Shown one piece after another: positions 1-7,368 of a stretch of DNA of 45,527 nucleotides; the first letter of the stretch is position 1, and each line of letters starts with the position of its first letter. This stretch comes from Ruminococcaceae bacterium YRB3002 (GTDB lineage Bacteria; Bacillota; Clostridia; Saccharofermentanales; Saccharofermentanaceae): positions 1 through 45,527 of the forward strand of contig FMTG01000019.1 in assembly GCA_900099715.1 (NCBI GenBank), given 5' to 3'. Made by a program: the position numbers and the translations under genes. Below the pieces are notes generated by a model. The model had not been told where the DNA came from. It did not search any database and saw only the letters and a list, made by a program, of their open reading frames with translations.

Positions 1-4
1 CCAT

Positions 5-120
5 TCCGGTGGTTATTACGATGAGGCCACACCTGTTCCCATCCCGAACACAGAAGTTAAGCTCATCAGTGTCGACAATACTTGGCTGGTAACGGCCCGG
101 AAAGATAGATCGCTGCCGGA
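5..120 (+). rRNA. rrf: 5S ribosomal RNA
   Basis: This is the 5S rRNA of the large ribosomal subunit. The 5' end (TCCGG) pairs with the 3' end (CCGGA) to form helix I, and the interior has the typical 5S core with ACCTGTTCCCATCCCGAACA-like loop B/C sequence and GAAGTTAAG. The span is about 116 nt, usual for the family. It lies 6 nt before a tRNA-Asn, so it is the distal end of an rRNA operon whose 16S and 23S genes would lie left of the window. Confidence 0.95.
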
Positions 121-126
121 TTATAA

Positions 127-202
127 TCCTCAATAGCTCAGTCGGTAGAGCGTTCGGCTGTTAACCGAAATGTCGTAGGTTCGAGTCCTACTTGAGGAGC
201 CA
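127..202 (+). tRNA. tRNA-Asn (anticodon GTT), CCA encoded
   Basis: The acceptor stem pairs TCCTCAA (127-133) with TTGAGGA (192-198). The anticodon stem TTCGG/CCGAA encloses the loop CTGTTAA, giving anticodon GTT at 160-162. The T-arm carries GGTTCGAGTCC. The 3' CCA is encoded at 200-202. It probably matures from the same precursor as the preceding 5S rRNA. Confidence 0.97.
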
Positions 203-203
203 A

Positions 204-236
204 AACACCTGTCACATAAGTGGCGGGTGTTTTTTT
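204..236. terminator. Bidirectional intrinsic terminator after rRNA/tRNA
   Basis: A 12-bp stem pairs 204-215 with 220-231 around the loop ATAA, followed by a run of T residues. The opposite strand also ends in T residues because the left side is AAAA, so it can end both the rRNA operon and the minus-strand exporter operon whose stop is at 256. Confidence 0.9.
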
Positions 237-255
237 ATGGTATGACGTGTACCTT

Positions 256-2454
256 TCAGATTCTCTTTTTCAGATTTCTGAACACAATAACTACCACGAT
301 TATTGCAACGACAGTAACTCCTGTAACTGCCAGGCCGCCTTCGGGACCGAAGATGCCGCCGGTGATAAGTGCAGATGCGCTGTCACTGAGCTCAGTATGG
401 ATCAGCGATACGTTGCCTGAATTGCCTGACACTTCCAGGCCAACAATGTTGCCCTGTGTGAAATTCCACATTGTATGGGCAGCGCACAGTATCCAAATAT
501 TGTCTGTATAATATGCGATCAGCGCGTACAGCACCGATATCAGGATCAGATTGATAAATGCGATTATATTGAATCCCGGATTGATGCAGTGGAACAGGCA
601 GAACAGAAGTGAGGACACTCCGATAGCCGGCGCCAGACCGAACCTCGACGCCACCCTGGGCATCATGTAGCCGCGGAACATGATCTCCTCACATGCACCC
701 TGGAAGATCCACATGAAGATGTATGACAGGAACAGGGGCAGATCTGTCAGAGCGATACCATACCCGGTGATACGGATCTGACCGGAAACAACAAGAACGC
801 CAAATACAGCGAAGATAAGTCCGCTTCCGACAAGCATTCCCGTGGCATAACGTGAAAATACACGGCGGTCAAGGGGGAGTCCCAACCCTTCAGACAGCGG
901 ATAGCGCTCGAAGAACAGGACACGCAGTATGTACCACAGGTCGATCAGGATATATCCAAGACCCATGGACAGAAGGAAAGCGGGGGTGCTCATGAGCACT
1001 CCGATTATGTTGGCCCCTGACACAAAGATATCCGATACGGTATCAACTTCACGCAGGCTGTACATGATATTTGTCAGATACTCGCCGTCTGTCATGAGGA
1101 GAGGCGGGATCAGTGATATCAGCTGGAAGACGGACAGCAGGATCAGAGGACGGAGCAGCTGTGTGATGGAGAAGCTCAGTCCGTTAAGGGAGCCTTTGGG
1201 CTTGAAGCCAAAGACTGATGCCCGTGAAGACAGCCGCTTGTTATTGCGGGATGCGCGGGCCTGCTCGCGCTCTGCACGGAGAAGTTCCTTGTCACTTGCA
1301 GACATGACAGAGACGGTGAACCTCTCGCTGTCAAGCAGTCTTACAGATACATAGACCGCCAGGAATGCCAGCAGCAGGGTAACTATGGATGACACGATGA
1401 GCGCCGGGATGTTGGCGCCTGAGGTCAGAGATATGGCGATGCCGAGATACTGGCCGTAGAGCGGCATATATTCGTAGATGCCCAGGTACTCTTCGGGATC
1501 CTGCATACAGGTGATGCAGAGGGTTATGAAGATCAGGAAGATGGGGAGAAACGCAGTCTGGGCTGATATGACATTGGAACTCATGACTGAGATAAGGACC
1601 ACAAGTGCAGCGATGAAGAATGCAAGGACTGCCATGACCAGGAAAGACGGAATGGCGCCTTTGGCGTAGAGCGGCACAGTCGTAACCAGCACGGACAGGA
1701 TCGTCACGGGGATCATGGAGCTGAGCCAGACGCCCAGGACGTTGCCGAGGATGATGATATGCCGGGGAACGGGCGTCATTAGGATTGCCGCGAAAGTATT
1801 CTGCTCCTTGGCGCCGGCGATGATGTTCGTGCCTTTCGTCATGGAGGAATAGAGAACGCAGATGAAGAACAGCAGTGGTATGAGCATGAATGCCAGCGTG
1901 CGGAGAAAGGGGTCCAGACCTGATGACGATTCAGGGGATTCGACTCCCGCGAGATCGAGGCCAACCACGTCGGTGGAGGAGACAGGGATGCCGGCCCTGA
2001 CCTTGAGCCAGTCCTGATATCCGTCCAGGATCCCGTCCTTGAAGTCTTCTCTCTTGTCAAAATATGTGAGGTCGTCCGGCGGGTAGAAAGTAAGTATATT
2101 TCCATCCTTGTCGAAAACGATCGTCAGCTGCGAATTGTCATTCTTCATGAGCTTGCTGAAGTGCGACACGTCAAAGATGTATGGATGAACGTGATACCAG
2201 AAAACATACAGATCGTTATCGAGGTTATCGGCATATTCGTGCCATTCTTCCGTGGCGTTCACGACAACTACATTGCGGACGGTCTCGGGCTTCATGAACC
2301 ACCATCTGAAGGAGTAGAACCAGGCACCGAGAATGAGACAGAAGACAACAAGGCATGACAGGAGGAGAGCGCCGCCTGCCGGGAGGGATGCTTTCGCGCC
2401 GCCCGAGCCGCTGCTCCTGAATGCATTGAGCATCAATGTCTTAAGTGCCCTCAT
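256..2454 (-). CDS. ABC exporter permease fused to CPBP intramembrane metalloprotease
   Basis: A 732-residue membrane protein. The N-terminal half is an ABC-2/NatB-like permease: TM helix at about residues 27-49, a large extracytoplasmic loop, then a helix bundle at about 185-370. The C-terminal half (about 435-670) is a CPBP (Abi/CAAX-like) protease with EExxxR at Glu589-Glu590, FxxxH ending at His622, and His660/Asn664. I chose the ATG at 2454, preceded by AAGGAGG and overlapping the upstream ATPase stop as TAATG; the reading frame extends further upstream but inside the ATPase gene. In known families NatB exports Na+ or drugs and CPBP proteins process or confer immunity to peptides. A role in peptide or toxin handling here is inference. 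Confidence 0.88.
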   Translation of the reverse strand: MRALKTLMLNAFRSSGSGGAKASLPAGGALLLSCLVVFCLILGAWFYSFRWWFMKPETVRNVVVVNATEEWHEYADNLDNDLYVFWYHVHPYIFDVSHFSKLMKNDNSQLTIVFDKDGNILTFYPPDDLTYFDKREDFKDGILDGYQDWLKVRAGIPVSSTDVVGLDLAGVESPESSSGLDPFLRTLAFMLIPLLFFICVLYSSMTKGTNIIAGAKEQNTFAAILMTPVPRHIIILGNVLGVWLSSMIPVTILSVLVTTVPLYAKGAIPSFLVMAVLAFFIAALVVLISVMSSNVISAQTAFLPIFLIFITLCITCMQDPEEYLGIYEYMPLYGQYLGIAISLTSGANIPALIVSSIVTLLLAFLAVYVSVRLLDSERFTVSVMSASDKELLRAEREQARASRNNKRLSSRASVFGFKPKGSLNGLSFSITQLLRPLILLSVFQLISLIPPLLMTDGEYLTNIMYSLREVDTVSDIFVSGANIIGVLMSTPAFLLSMGLGYILIDLWYILRVLFFERYPLSEGLGLPLDRRVFSRYATGMLVGSGLIFAVFGVLVVSGQIRITGYGIALTDLPLFLSYIFMWIFQGACEEIMFRGYMMPRVASRFGLAPAIGVSSLLFCLFHCINPGFNIIAFINLILISVLYALIAYYTDNIWILCAAHTMWNFTQGNIVGLEVSGNSGNVSLIHTELSDSASALITGGIFGPEGGLAVTGVTVVAIIVVVIVFRNLKKRI

Positions 2455-3188
2455 TATCCCTCCTTGTGGTTGTCCGAATAGAGCTTGAAGAACGCGTCCT
2501 CGAAGGTTGCCTGACCGGTGAGTTTGCACAGTTCCTGACTTGTCCCCGATGCAACGATATTGCCGTCAACAAGGACCCCGATCTCGTCGCAGAGGCTGTC
2601 GGCCAGGGAGAATATGTGGGTTGACAGGATTATGGTGCGTCCCTCTTTCCTGAGATATTTGAGATAGTCCGTGACCTGTTTGGAGGTCAGGATGTCCAGG
2701 CCGTTGGTTGGCTCGTCGAAGATGATCACCGGCGGCTCGTGAATGAGGGAGATGCAGATGGAGATCTTTTGCTTCATGCCCGTGGACAGCTCCACGATCC
2801 TTTTGTCGGCGAAGGGCGTGATGCCGAATCTGCCGAAATCCTCCCGTTTCTTCTGATCGAGTCCCTCTTTGGGCAGGTCGTACAGGTTTGCGAAAAAATC
2901 GTACAGCCTGTTGGGCGTCGACAGAGGGTCGAGCTTGACTTCCGTCGTGAGAAAACCGATCTGCTTATGCACTGCAAGAGGGTCTTTGGCAATATCGGTT
3001 CCGCAGATCCTGATGGTGCCCTCCGTCGGTTTGAGAAGCGTCGCCATCATCTGCATCAGTGTCGTCTTGCCGGCGCCGTTGGGGCCGAGAAGACCGTAGA
3101 TCATGCCGGGCTTTACGGTGAAGCTGACACCCTTTACGATCATGTGTGCTGAGGAATAACGCTTCTTGACATCTATTACTTCGATCAT
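2454..3188 (-). CDS. NatA-like ABC transporter ATP-binding protein
   Basis: A 244-residue nucleotide-binding subunit that should power the two flanking permeases. Walker A GPNGAGKTT is at 35-43, signature LSTGMKQ at 134-140, Walker B VIIFDEPT at 154-161 and the switch His at 191. The start is fixed by AGGAG about 8 nt upstream and by an ATGA overlap with the upstream permease. The LSTGMKQ form of the signature is typical of NatA/CcmA-type exporters. The substrate is unknown; the CPBP domain of the next gene points to peptides more than ions, but that is inference. Confidence 0.93.
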   Translation of the reverse strand: MIEVIDVKKRYSSAHMIVKGVSFTVKPGMIYGLLGPNGAGKTTLMQMMATLLKPTEGTIRICGTDIAKDPLAVHKQIGFLTTEVKLDPLSTPNRLYDFFANLYDLPKEGLDQKKREDFGRFGITPFADKRIVELSTGMKQKISICISLIHEPPVIIFDEPTNGLDILTSKQVTDYLKYLRKEGRTIILSTHIFSLADSLCDEIGVLVDGNIVASGTSQELCKLTGQATFEDAFFKLYSDNHKEG

Positions 3189-4534
3189 TTTGAACTCCTG
3201 TTGATGCTCTTGCTGCTATTGGTATTCTTGCTGCCCTTGTTGCCTTTGACGGGCTGGCGTATGTATCCGGGCATCTTTGTGATGCACCGTTTCATGAGAA
3301 GGTGTGCTGTCACGAGATTGACGGCAAGCACCAGTATAAAGCTTGAAATGCTGCTGTCTGACAGGATCGCGTCGCGGATCAGCACGATCATGTTGTGGAC
3401 GGGTATGACATATTCAAGACCGATGGGGTCCCAGTACTGGAACATCTGGATGAAGAAACCTATCACTATGAGAAGCAGGATCATCTGGAGGTTTGCCACC
3501 GTATCCTCGAACCTGTCCAGCTCGAGTGCCACGATGAAGCACAGCCACGTCATGACCAGCACGGATGCAGGTATCGCCAGCACCATATACAGCAGCTGGT
3601 CCGGCATCAGGAACAGCCCGAAAGGCAGAAGCGACCCGGCATCATTGCTCCTGTTGATCCACGACGACAGGAACAGAAAAAGAAACGTCACCAGCGAAGA
3701 CCCCGTCACCAGTATATTTATGGACAGCGCCTTGCCCCACAGTATGTGCGAAGGGGACACGGGTGTCATAGCGAGCTTATTGAGAAACCCTCTGTTCTTC
3801 TCCATGGCGATCATATCGCAGGTCAGGGAATACACGCAGTAGAACATGAGTATCGTCATGATGCCCGGAATGACTCTGGCTGCCTGTGTGTTCGCGCCGC
3901 TCCTGTTGTTCAGTATCAGCGTGATGGGATTGAAATCGTCAACCGTGAAAGACTTGTATTCCTTGTGCTCGTACTCCGAGTAGGCCAAATCCTCAATATA
4001 TCCCACGTAGGCGCCCAACACATCGTTGCTGAACTGCTCCGCCTTGGCGGCCGACGTGAACTTCTCCTCATTGTATGTGACGTAGATCGTGGCATTGCTC
4101 TCCACATCCTCGCCTTCACCGGTCAGATACAGAGCATCGAATTTCTCTTTTATGGCCTGCTCGAAAGTCCTGTCCTCTCCGCAATAGAACTCCACCAGAA
4201 GATCGCCGTTCTTCACCAGGTCGTAGTCGTTGATGCCCTCAATGCTCAGCAGTTCATCGTATGTGGTGAAGGTATATGAATAGAGGTCATCCATCTTGCC
4301 GTCAAACTCCTTAAAGCTGTCCGGTGCCTCCACGATGATCACCCTCTGGGAGCCGAGGGAGCCTGTTGTCAGATAGCTCAGGAGCTTCGGGAAAAGGTTG
4401 ATGGCAAAGACCATGACAGCCGCCGGAACAAGAAAGATCGCCAGCGTCTTCTGCCAGCTGGACAGGATCTTCTGGATCTCCCATCGGACGATGGTGAAAA
4501 TATGCCTCAGGTTATGTCGCAGTCCGTGTCGCAA
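3185..4534 (-). CDS. NatB-like ABC transporter permease (TTG start)
   Basis: A 449-residue permease with one N-terminal TM helix (about residues 31-48), a hydrophilic extracytoplasmic domain of about 150 residues and a cluster of C-terminal TM helices, the NatB/ABC-2 layout. The frame stays open to an ATG at 4705, but that extension is encoded by repeat DNA (4609-4694) and a REP fragment. A promoter (TTCACA, 16 nt, TATAAT) sits inside it at 4569-4596, and TTG at 4534 is the only start codon in frame just downstream. I therefore prefer TTG 4534, which makes the protein begin shortly before the typical TIVRWEIQKIL segment. It overlaps the ATPase gene by ATGA. First gene of a three-gene exporter operon. 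Confidence 0.82.
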   Translation of the reverse strand: MRHGLRHNLRHIFTIVRWEIQKILSSWQKTLAIFLVPAAVMVFAINLFPKLLSYLTTGSLGSQRVIIVEAPDSFKEFDGKMDDLYSYTFTTYDELLSIEGINDYDLVKNGDLLVEFYCGEDRTFEQAIKEKFDALYLTGEGEDVESNATIYVTYNEEKFTSAAKAEQFSNDVLGAYVGYIEDLAYSEYEHKEYKSFTVDDFNPITLILNNRSGANTQAARVIPGIMTILMFYCVYSLTCDMIAMEKNRGFLNKLAMTPVSPSHILWGKALSINILVTGSSLVTFLFLFLSSWINRSNDAGSLLPFGLFLMPDQLLYMVLAIPASVLVMTWLCFIVALELDRFEDTVANLQMILLLIVIGFFIQMFQYWDPIGLEYVIPVHNMIVLIRDAILSDSSISSFILVLAVNLVTAHLLMKRCITKMPGYIRQPVKGNKGSKNTNSSKSINRSSK

Positions 4535-4568
4535 ATGATGATCTACCCTTATCTTTCTTAGTATCTCT

Positions 4569-4596
4569 ATTATATATGAGGGAACAAAAATGTGAA
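4569..4596 (-). promoter_or_regulatory. Promoter of the NatAB-like exporter operon
   Basis: On the minus strand TTCACA (4596-4591) is followed after 16 nt by TATAAT (4574-4569). The -35 hexamer comes from a REP fragment (AATGTGAAATGGGGACC at about 4588-4605). The predicted transcript start is near 4562, about 28 nt before the TTG start. Confidence 0.6.
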
Positions 4597-4608
4597 ATGG
4601 GGACCTTG

Positions 4609-4694
4609 GCTCGCGACCGCTTGCTCGCTTCAGTCCTCGTCGCTTCGCTCCTGCGGTAAGTCCGCTCGCAAGGGCAGCGCTCGCCTTTCGCGTT
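4609..4694 (+). repeat. Dispersed GC-rich repeat (family D), copy 1
   Basis: A block of about 80 nt containing CTTGCTCGCTTCAGTCCTC and GCGGTAAGTCCGCTCGCAAG. It recurs almost unchanged at 31743-31826 and in part, inverted, at 28893-28938. It is preceded here by a REP fragment. No coding function is apparent. Confidence 0.85.
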
Positions 4695-4705
4695 CGTATC
4701 GACAT

Positions 4706-4926
4706 GTATGTCAAAAGTCGGTTTTTAGAAGTTTGACATACAAAATCACATGAAAATGTATGTCAAAGTTGCATTTTCGAGAGTTTGACATACAAAATCT
4801 CAATATTTGTATGTCAAATTTCATTTTTTAAGGTTTTGACATACAAAGTAGACCATTTTTGTATGTCAAATATCGATTTTTAGAACTTTGACATACAACA
4901 GCAGATCCGGCAGGGAAATGCGAAGC
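4706..4926 (+). repeat. Four-hairpin TTTGACATAC element (family T), copy 1
   Basis: Four consecutive hairpins, period about 51 nt, each with arm GTATGTCAAA, a 10-16 nt loop and arm TTTGACATAC. The whole block recurs at 28680-28900 with about three mismatches in the first 200 nt and a shared tail (GCAGGGAAATGCGAAGCG). It is not a CRISPR array: the unit is palindromic and the spacers are conserved between copies. Confidence 0.9.
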
Positions 4927-4962
4927 GTGGAAGGACAATTCTGTTCTTCCGAGTCCTACACG

Positions 4963-5271
4963 CATGAACTATGGACCTTTATTTGAATAATCTTGATATG
5001 GGTCGATCAGCATGGACCCAAATCCAAATAAATGCAGAATAGGTCCATTAAGTTCGACTCATTTTGCAATAATTATAATCTGGGTCCACAAAACATCTCG
5101 ATAAAGCCCGCCTAAATGTATTGCGCAATCAGCAACACTTCCGCCAATATCACAATTTTGTTTATAATTACAAATATTTGCCATCATCATGCTTATACAC
5201 CTCATGAACGATGGACCTATATTTGAATAATCTTGATATGAGTCCATCAGCATAGACCCATATCTCAATAA
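4963..5271 (+). repeat. Pair of 69-nt direct repeats with GGACC/GGTCC words
   Basis: The segments 4963-5031 and 5203-5271 align without gaps at an offset of 240 nt (shared TTTGAATAATCTTGATATG). Each contains TGGACC and a GACCC word, and further GGTCCA copies lie between them near 5041 and 5082. The rest of 4927-5330 shows no credible gene. A hairpin GGGTAT...ATACCC spans 5281-5310. Confidence 0.75.
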
Positions 5272-5330
5272 TTGTGAAATGGGTATACTGCACTGCAGTA
5301 AAGCATACCCATACATACAACAGCTGCAAA

Positions 5331-5365
5331 AATGTGACACTTCAGAACCGTCACCATTTCACATT
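5331..5365 (-). repeat. REP-like palindrome (GAACCGTCCCC family)
   Basis: AATGTGA (5331-5337) and TCACATT (5359-5365) flank AGAACCGTCACC. It belongs to the REP-like family seen also at 13172, 28091, 28266 and 42173, with one substitution in the GGGGACGGTTC core. Confidence 0.7.
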
Positions 5366-5392
5366 CTCAAATTAGTACTAAACAAATGTTCC

Positions 5393-5407
5393 ATAACGTG
5401 CTATAAT
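5393..5407 (+). promoter_or_regulatory. Extended -10 promoter of rpsF operon
   Basis: TGCTATAAT (TATAAT at 5402-5407) is an extended -10; no good -35 is visible at 17 nt. The 14-nt core AACGTGCTATAATG recurs exactly in front of the surface protein gene at 20861-20874. Confidence 0.65.
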
Positions 5408-5644
5408 GCTCCTGTAAGTATATTTGAATTGATGCAGACAATGAGTGAGAAGCAACCTGGAAGATGTTGAGACGCGTACCTGATATCCTGCGTGGGGATC
5501 GGGCCCGTGATATCCCTTCAGACTTGAATTGATCTGATAACTGTGTTATTCTTTTATGCGCTGCGCGTGCGCAGTATTCCTTGCTCACCTGCCGGAAGAC
5601 ATTCCGGAGAGGCGGGCCATCAGTCCGGAAGGAGGTAAAGTAAC
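5408..5644 (+). promoter_or_regulatory. rpsF leader, candidate S6:S18 autoregulatory structure
   Basis: A leader of about 235 nt separates the promoter from rpsF. Just before the ribosome site, CCTGCC (5588-5593) can pair with GGCGGG (5611-5616), enclosing GGAA/TTCC with loop GACA and a bulge. rpsF leaders in many bacteria bind the S6:S18 complex. The position fits, but I could not confirm the conserved CCG/GCCUAC signature. A second hairpin (TGCGC...GCGCA) lies near 5557-5574. Confidence 0.35.
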
Positions 5645-5932
5645 ATGGCTAGCAGTTATCGTGCAATAGTAGTCCTGAATCCTACATTGGGTGACGAGGG
5701 ACTTACCGCTCTGACTGACTCCATCAAGGCCAAGGTAGAGTCTTCTGCCACCATCGATTCTCTCGATGTTCTGGGTATGAAGCAGTTGGCTTATGAGATC
5801 GAGGATCAGAGGAACGGATACTATGTTCAGATTAATTTCACAGCCGAAGGTGATTTCCCCAGCGAACTCGAGCGTGTGCTCAATATCACCGACGGTGTGC
5901 TTCGTTACCTTGTTGTTCGTATCGGTGAGTAA
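5645..5932 (+). CDS. rpsF: 30S ribosomal protein S6
   Basis: A 95-residue protein of the small subunit platform, which pairs with S18. The sequence has the bS6 pattern (YRAIVVLNPTL at the start, KQLAYEIEDQRNGYYVQINF in the middle, LNITDGVLRYLVVRI near the end) and the length matches the family. The start is preceded by GGAGG at a good distance. First gene of the rpsF-ssb-rpsR operon. Confidence 0.98.
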   Translation: MASSYRAIVVLNPTLGDEGLTALTDSIKAKVESSATIDSLDVLGMKQLAYEIEDQRNGYYVQINFTAEGDFPSELERVLNITDGVLRYLVVRIGE

Positions 5933-5967
5933 ACTTACTCACTCTTGAGAGAAGGAAGGTATTTAAG

Positions 5968-6450
5968 ATGAACAAAGTAGTTTTGGTAGGAAGATTGACA
6001 AAGGATCCCGAGGTTAAGGTGACATCGAGCCAGATCCAGTTCGTAAACTTCACAGTGGCAGTTGACCGCCGCTTCAAGGACGCTAACGGACAGAGACAGG
6101 CAGACTTCATCAACTGCGTGGCATGGCGCCAGACGGCATCATTCATCTCCAACTATTTCCATAAGGGTTCCAGGATCGGAATCGTAGGAAGCCTTCAGAC
6201 AAGATCTTATGACGGCAACGACGGTCAGAAGAGATTTGTTACAGAGGTATTGGTAGATGAGGCGGAGTTCGTAGATTCCGGCAATGGCAAGGCCCAGCCC
6301 GGTGATCAGATGACATCAGTTCCTCAGCCCCAGGCAGGATCTGTAGCAGCAAGTGCTCCCACAGCTCCCGCGAAGGCCATCGATGATGATGTTATGTCTG
6401 AGGACGCATTCAGCTCGGGTAACAGCGGCGCTCTTCCTTTCGAAGTGTGA
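5968..6450 (+). CDS. ssb: Single-stranded DNA-binding protein
   Basis: A 160-residue SSB. The OB fold occupies about residues 1-105 (MNKVVLVGRLTKDPEV, FINCVAWRQTA, GIVGSLQTRSYDG). A disordered linker rich in Pro/Ala/Gln follows, and the protein ends in an acidic tip (DDDVMSEDAF...LPFEV) that in this family docks replication and repair partners; the usual DDDIPF is relaxed to LPFEV. It coats single-stranded DNA in replication and repair. It sits between rpsF and rpsR, the standard order in Firmicutes. Confidence 0.97.
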   Translation: MNKVVLVGRLTKDPEVKVTSSQIQFVNFTVAVDRRFKDANGQRQADFINCVAWRQTASFISNYFHKGSRIGIVGSLQTRSYDGNDGQKRFVTEVLVDEAEFVDSGNGKAQPGDQMTSVPQPQAGSVAASAPTAPAKAIDDDVMSEDAFSSGNSGALPFEV

Positions 6451-6466
6451 TTAAAGGAGACTAACA

Positions 6467-6736
6467 ATGGCAGAGAACAGAGCCCCCAAGGCCGGAAGGG
6501 AATTTGCCGGCAACATGAGACAGAGACGTTCACGCAGGAAGGTTTGCAACTTCTGCGCCAACAAGGTTGAGACGATCGATTTTATGGATGATGTCACTCT
6601 CAGAAAGTATATCTCTGAGACAGGTAAGATCCTGCCCAAGAGAATGACAGGTACATGTGCGATCCATCAGCGTGAGCTTACAACAGCTATCAAGCGTGCA
6701 CGTCAGATCGCTCTTCTTCCTTATACAGCAGAGTAA
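6467..6736 (+). CDS. rpsR: 30S ribosomal protein S18
   Basis: An 89-residue bS18, partner of S6 on the 30S platform. The N-terminal part is basic ([13 protein letters not shown]), followed by the conserved [28 protein letters not shown]-type core and [17 protein letters not shown] single pair of cysteines precedes the core. The start follows AAAGGAG after a 16-nt gap from ssb. A strong terminator follows at 6785. Confidence 0.97.
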   Translation: MAENRAPKAGREFAGNMRQRRSRRKVCNFCANKVETIDFMDDVTLRKYISETGKILPKRMTGTCAIHQRELTTAIKRARQIALLPYTAE

Positions 6737-6784
6737 TAATCGCTATCGGAAGAACAGTTGGAACTTTGAAGTTTTGATCAGAAT

Positions 6785-6819
6785 AGCTTCCGAAGCTTAG
6801 TATTCGGAAGCTGTTTTTG
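6785..6819 (+). terminator. Intrinsic terminator after rpsR
   Basis: AGCTTCCGAA (6785-6794) pairs with TTCGGAAGCT (6803-6812), followed by GTTTTTG. It separates rpsF-ssb-rpsR from rplI. A second small hairpin (TGTCCG...CGGACA, 6841-6858) lies in the short rplI leader; I see no clear rplI promoter. Confidence 0.9.
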
Positions 6820-6899
6820 ATTAGAATAAAAAATACAGTCTGTCCGTTTTTGCGGACAAACGGTGTGATATTTTTACAACATACAGTGAGGTGGTTAAT

Positions 6900-7343
6900 A
6901 TGCAGGTTATTTTGCTCAGTGATGTTAAGGGCTTAGGCAAGGCAAACGATGTTGTCAATGTAAGTGACGGATACGCAAGGAACTTCCTGCTGAAGAAGAA
7001 GCTTGCCAAGGAGACGACCGCCTCCAATCTTAATGAGGTCAAGCTGAAGAGCGGCGCCAAGGCCGAGCACGAGAGAAGGGCTCTCGAGGAGGCTAAGGAT
7101 ATCAAGTCGAAGCTCGAGGGCAAGTGCTTCAAGATCGCAGGTAAGGGCGGCAAGGACGGAAAGCTCTACGGAGCCATTACTACGGCTGACATTGCTAAGG
7201 CTCTTACAGATAACGGATTTGCAACAGAGAAGAAGCAGGTTGTTATCTCATCTCCCATCAAGTCCGTTGGAACATTCGGAGTCAGGATCAAGCTGCATCC
7301 GCAGGTGTCCTGTGAAGTAGATATCGAAGTAGTGGCAGAGTGA
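6900..7343 (+). CDS. rplI: 50S ribosomal protein L9
   Basis: A 147-residue bL9, a protein of the large subunit near the L1 stalk. The N-terminal rRNA-binding domain has [19 protein letters not shown] and [11 protein letters not shown], followed by a long charged connecting helix and the C-terminal domain ending [15 protein letters not shown]. The ATG at 6900 follows GAGGTGG; a GTG nine bases upstream is in frame but has no ribosome site. First gene of the rplI-dnaB-tilS-hpt-ftsH cluster. Confidence 0.97.
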   Translation: MQVILLSDVKGLGKANDVVNVSDGYARNFLLKKKLAKETTASNLNEVKLKSGAKAEHERRALEEAKDIKSKLEGKCFKIAGKGGKDGKLYGAITTADIAKALTDNGFATEKKQVVISSPIKSVGTFGVRIKLHPQVSCEVDIEVVAE

Positions 7344-7368
7344 TCACCGGTAGTAATCGGAGTTGATA

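Noticed and set aside
4535-4714. N-terminal extension of the NatB-like permease to 4705 or 4714
   Set aside because: The sequence is repeat DNA and contains the operon's own promoter at 4569-4596.
4706-4926. Possible CRISPR array (regular period of about 51 nt)
   Set aside because: The repeats are palindromic pairs, the spacers are conserved between two distant copies, and no cas genes are present.
5059-5340. A 93-codon open frame on the minus strand in the rpsF upstream region
   Set aside because: It crosses the 69-nt direct repeat, has low-complexity Cys/Met-rich content, no ribosome site, and no recognisable domain.
6820-6899. Promoter for rplI after the rpsR terminator
   Set aside because: No hexamer pair with acceptable spacing was found; read-through or an unrecognised promoter must serve rplI.
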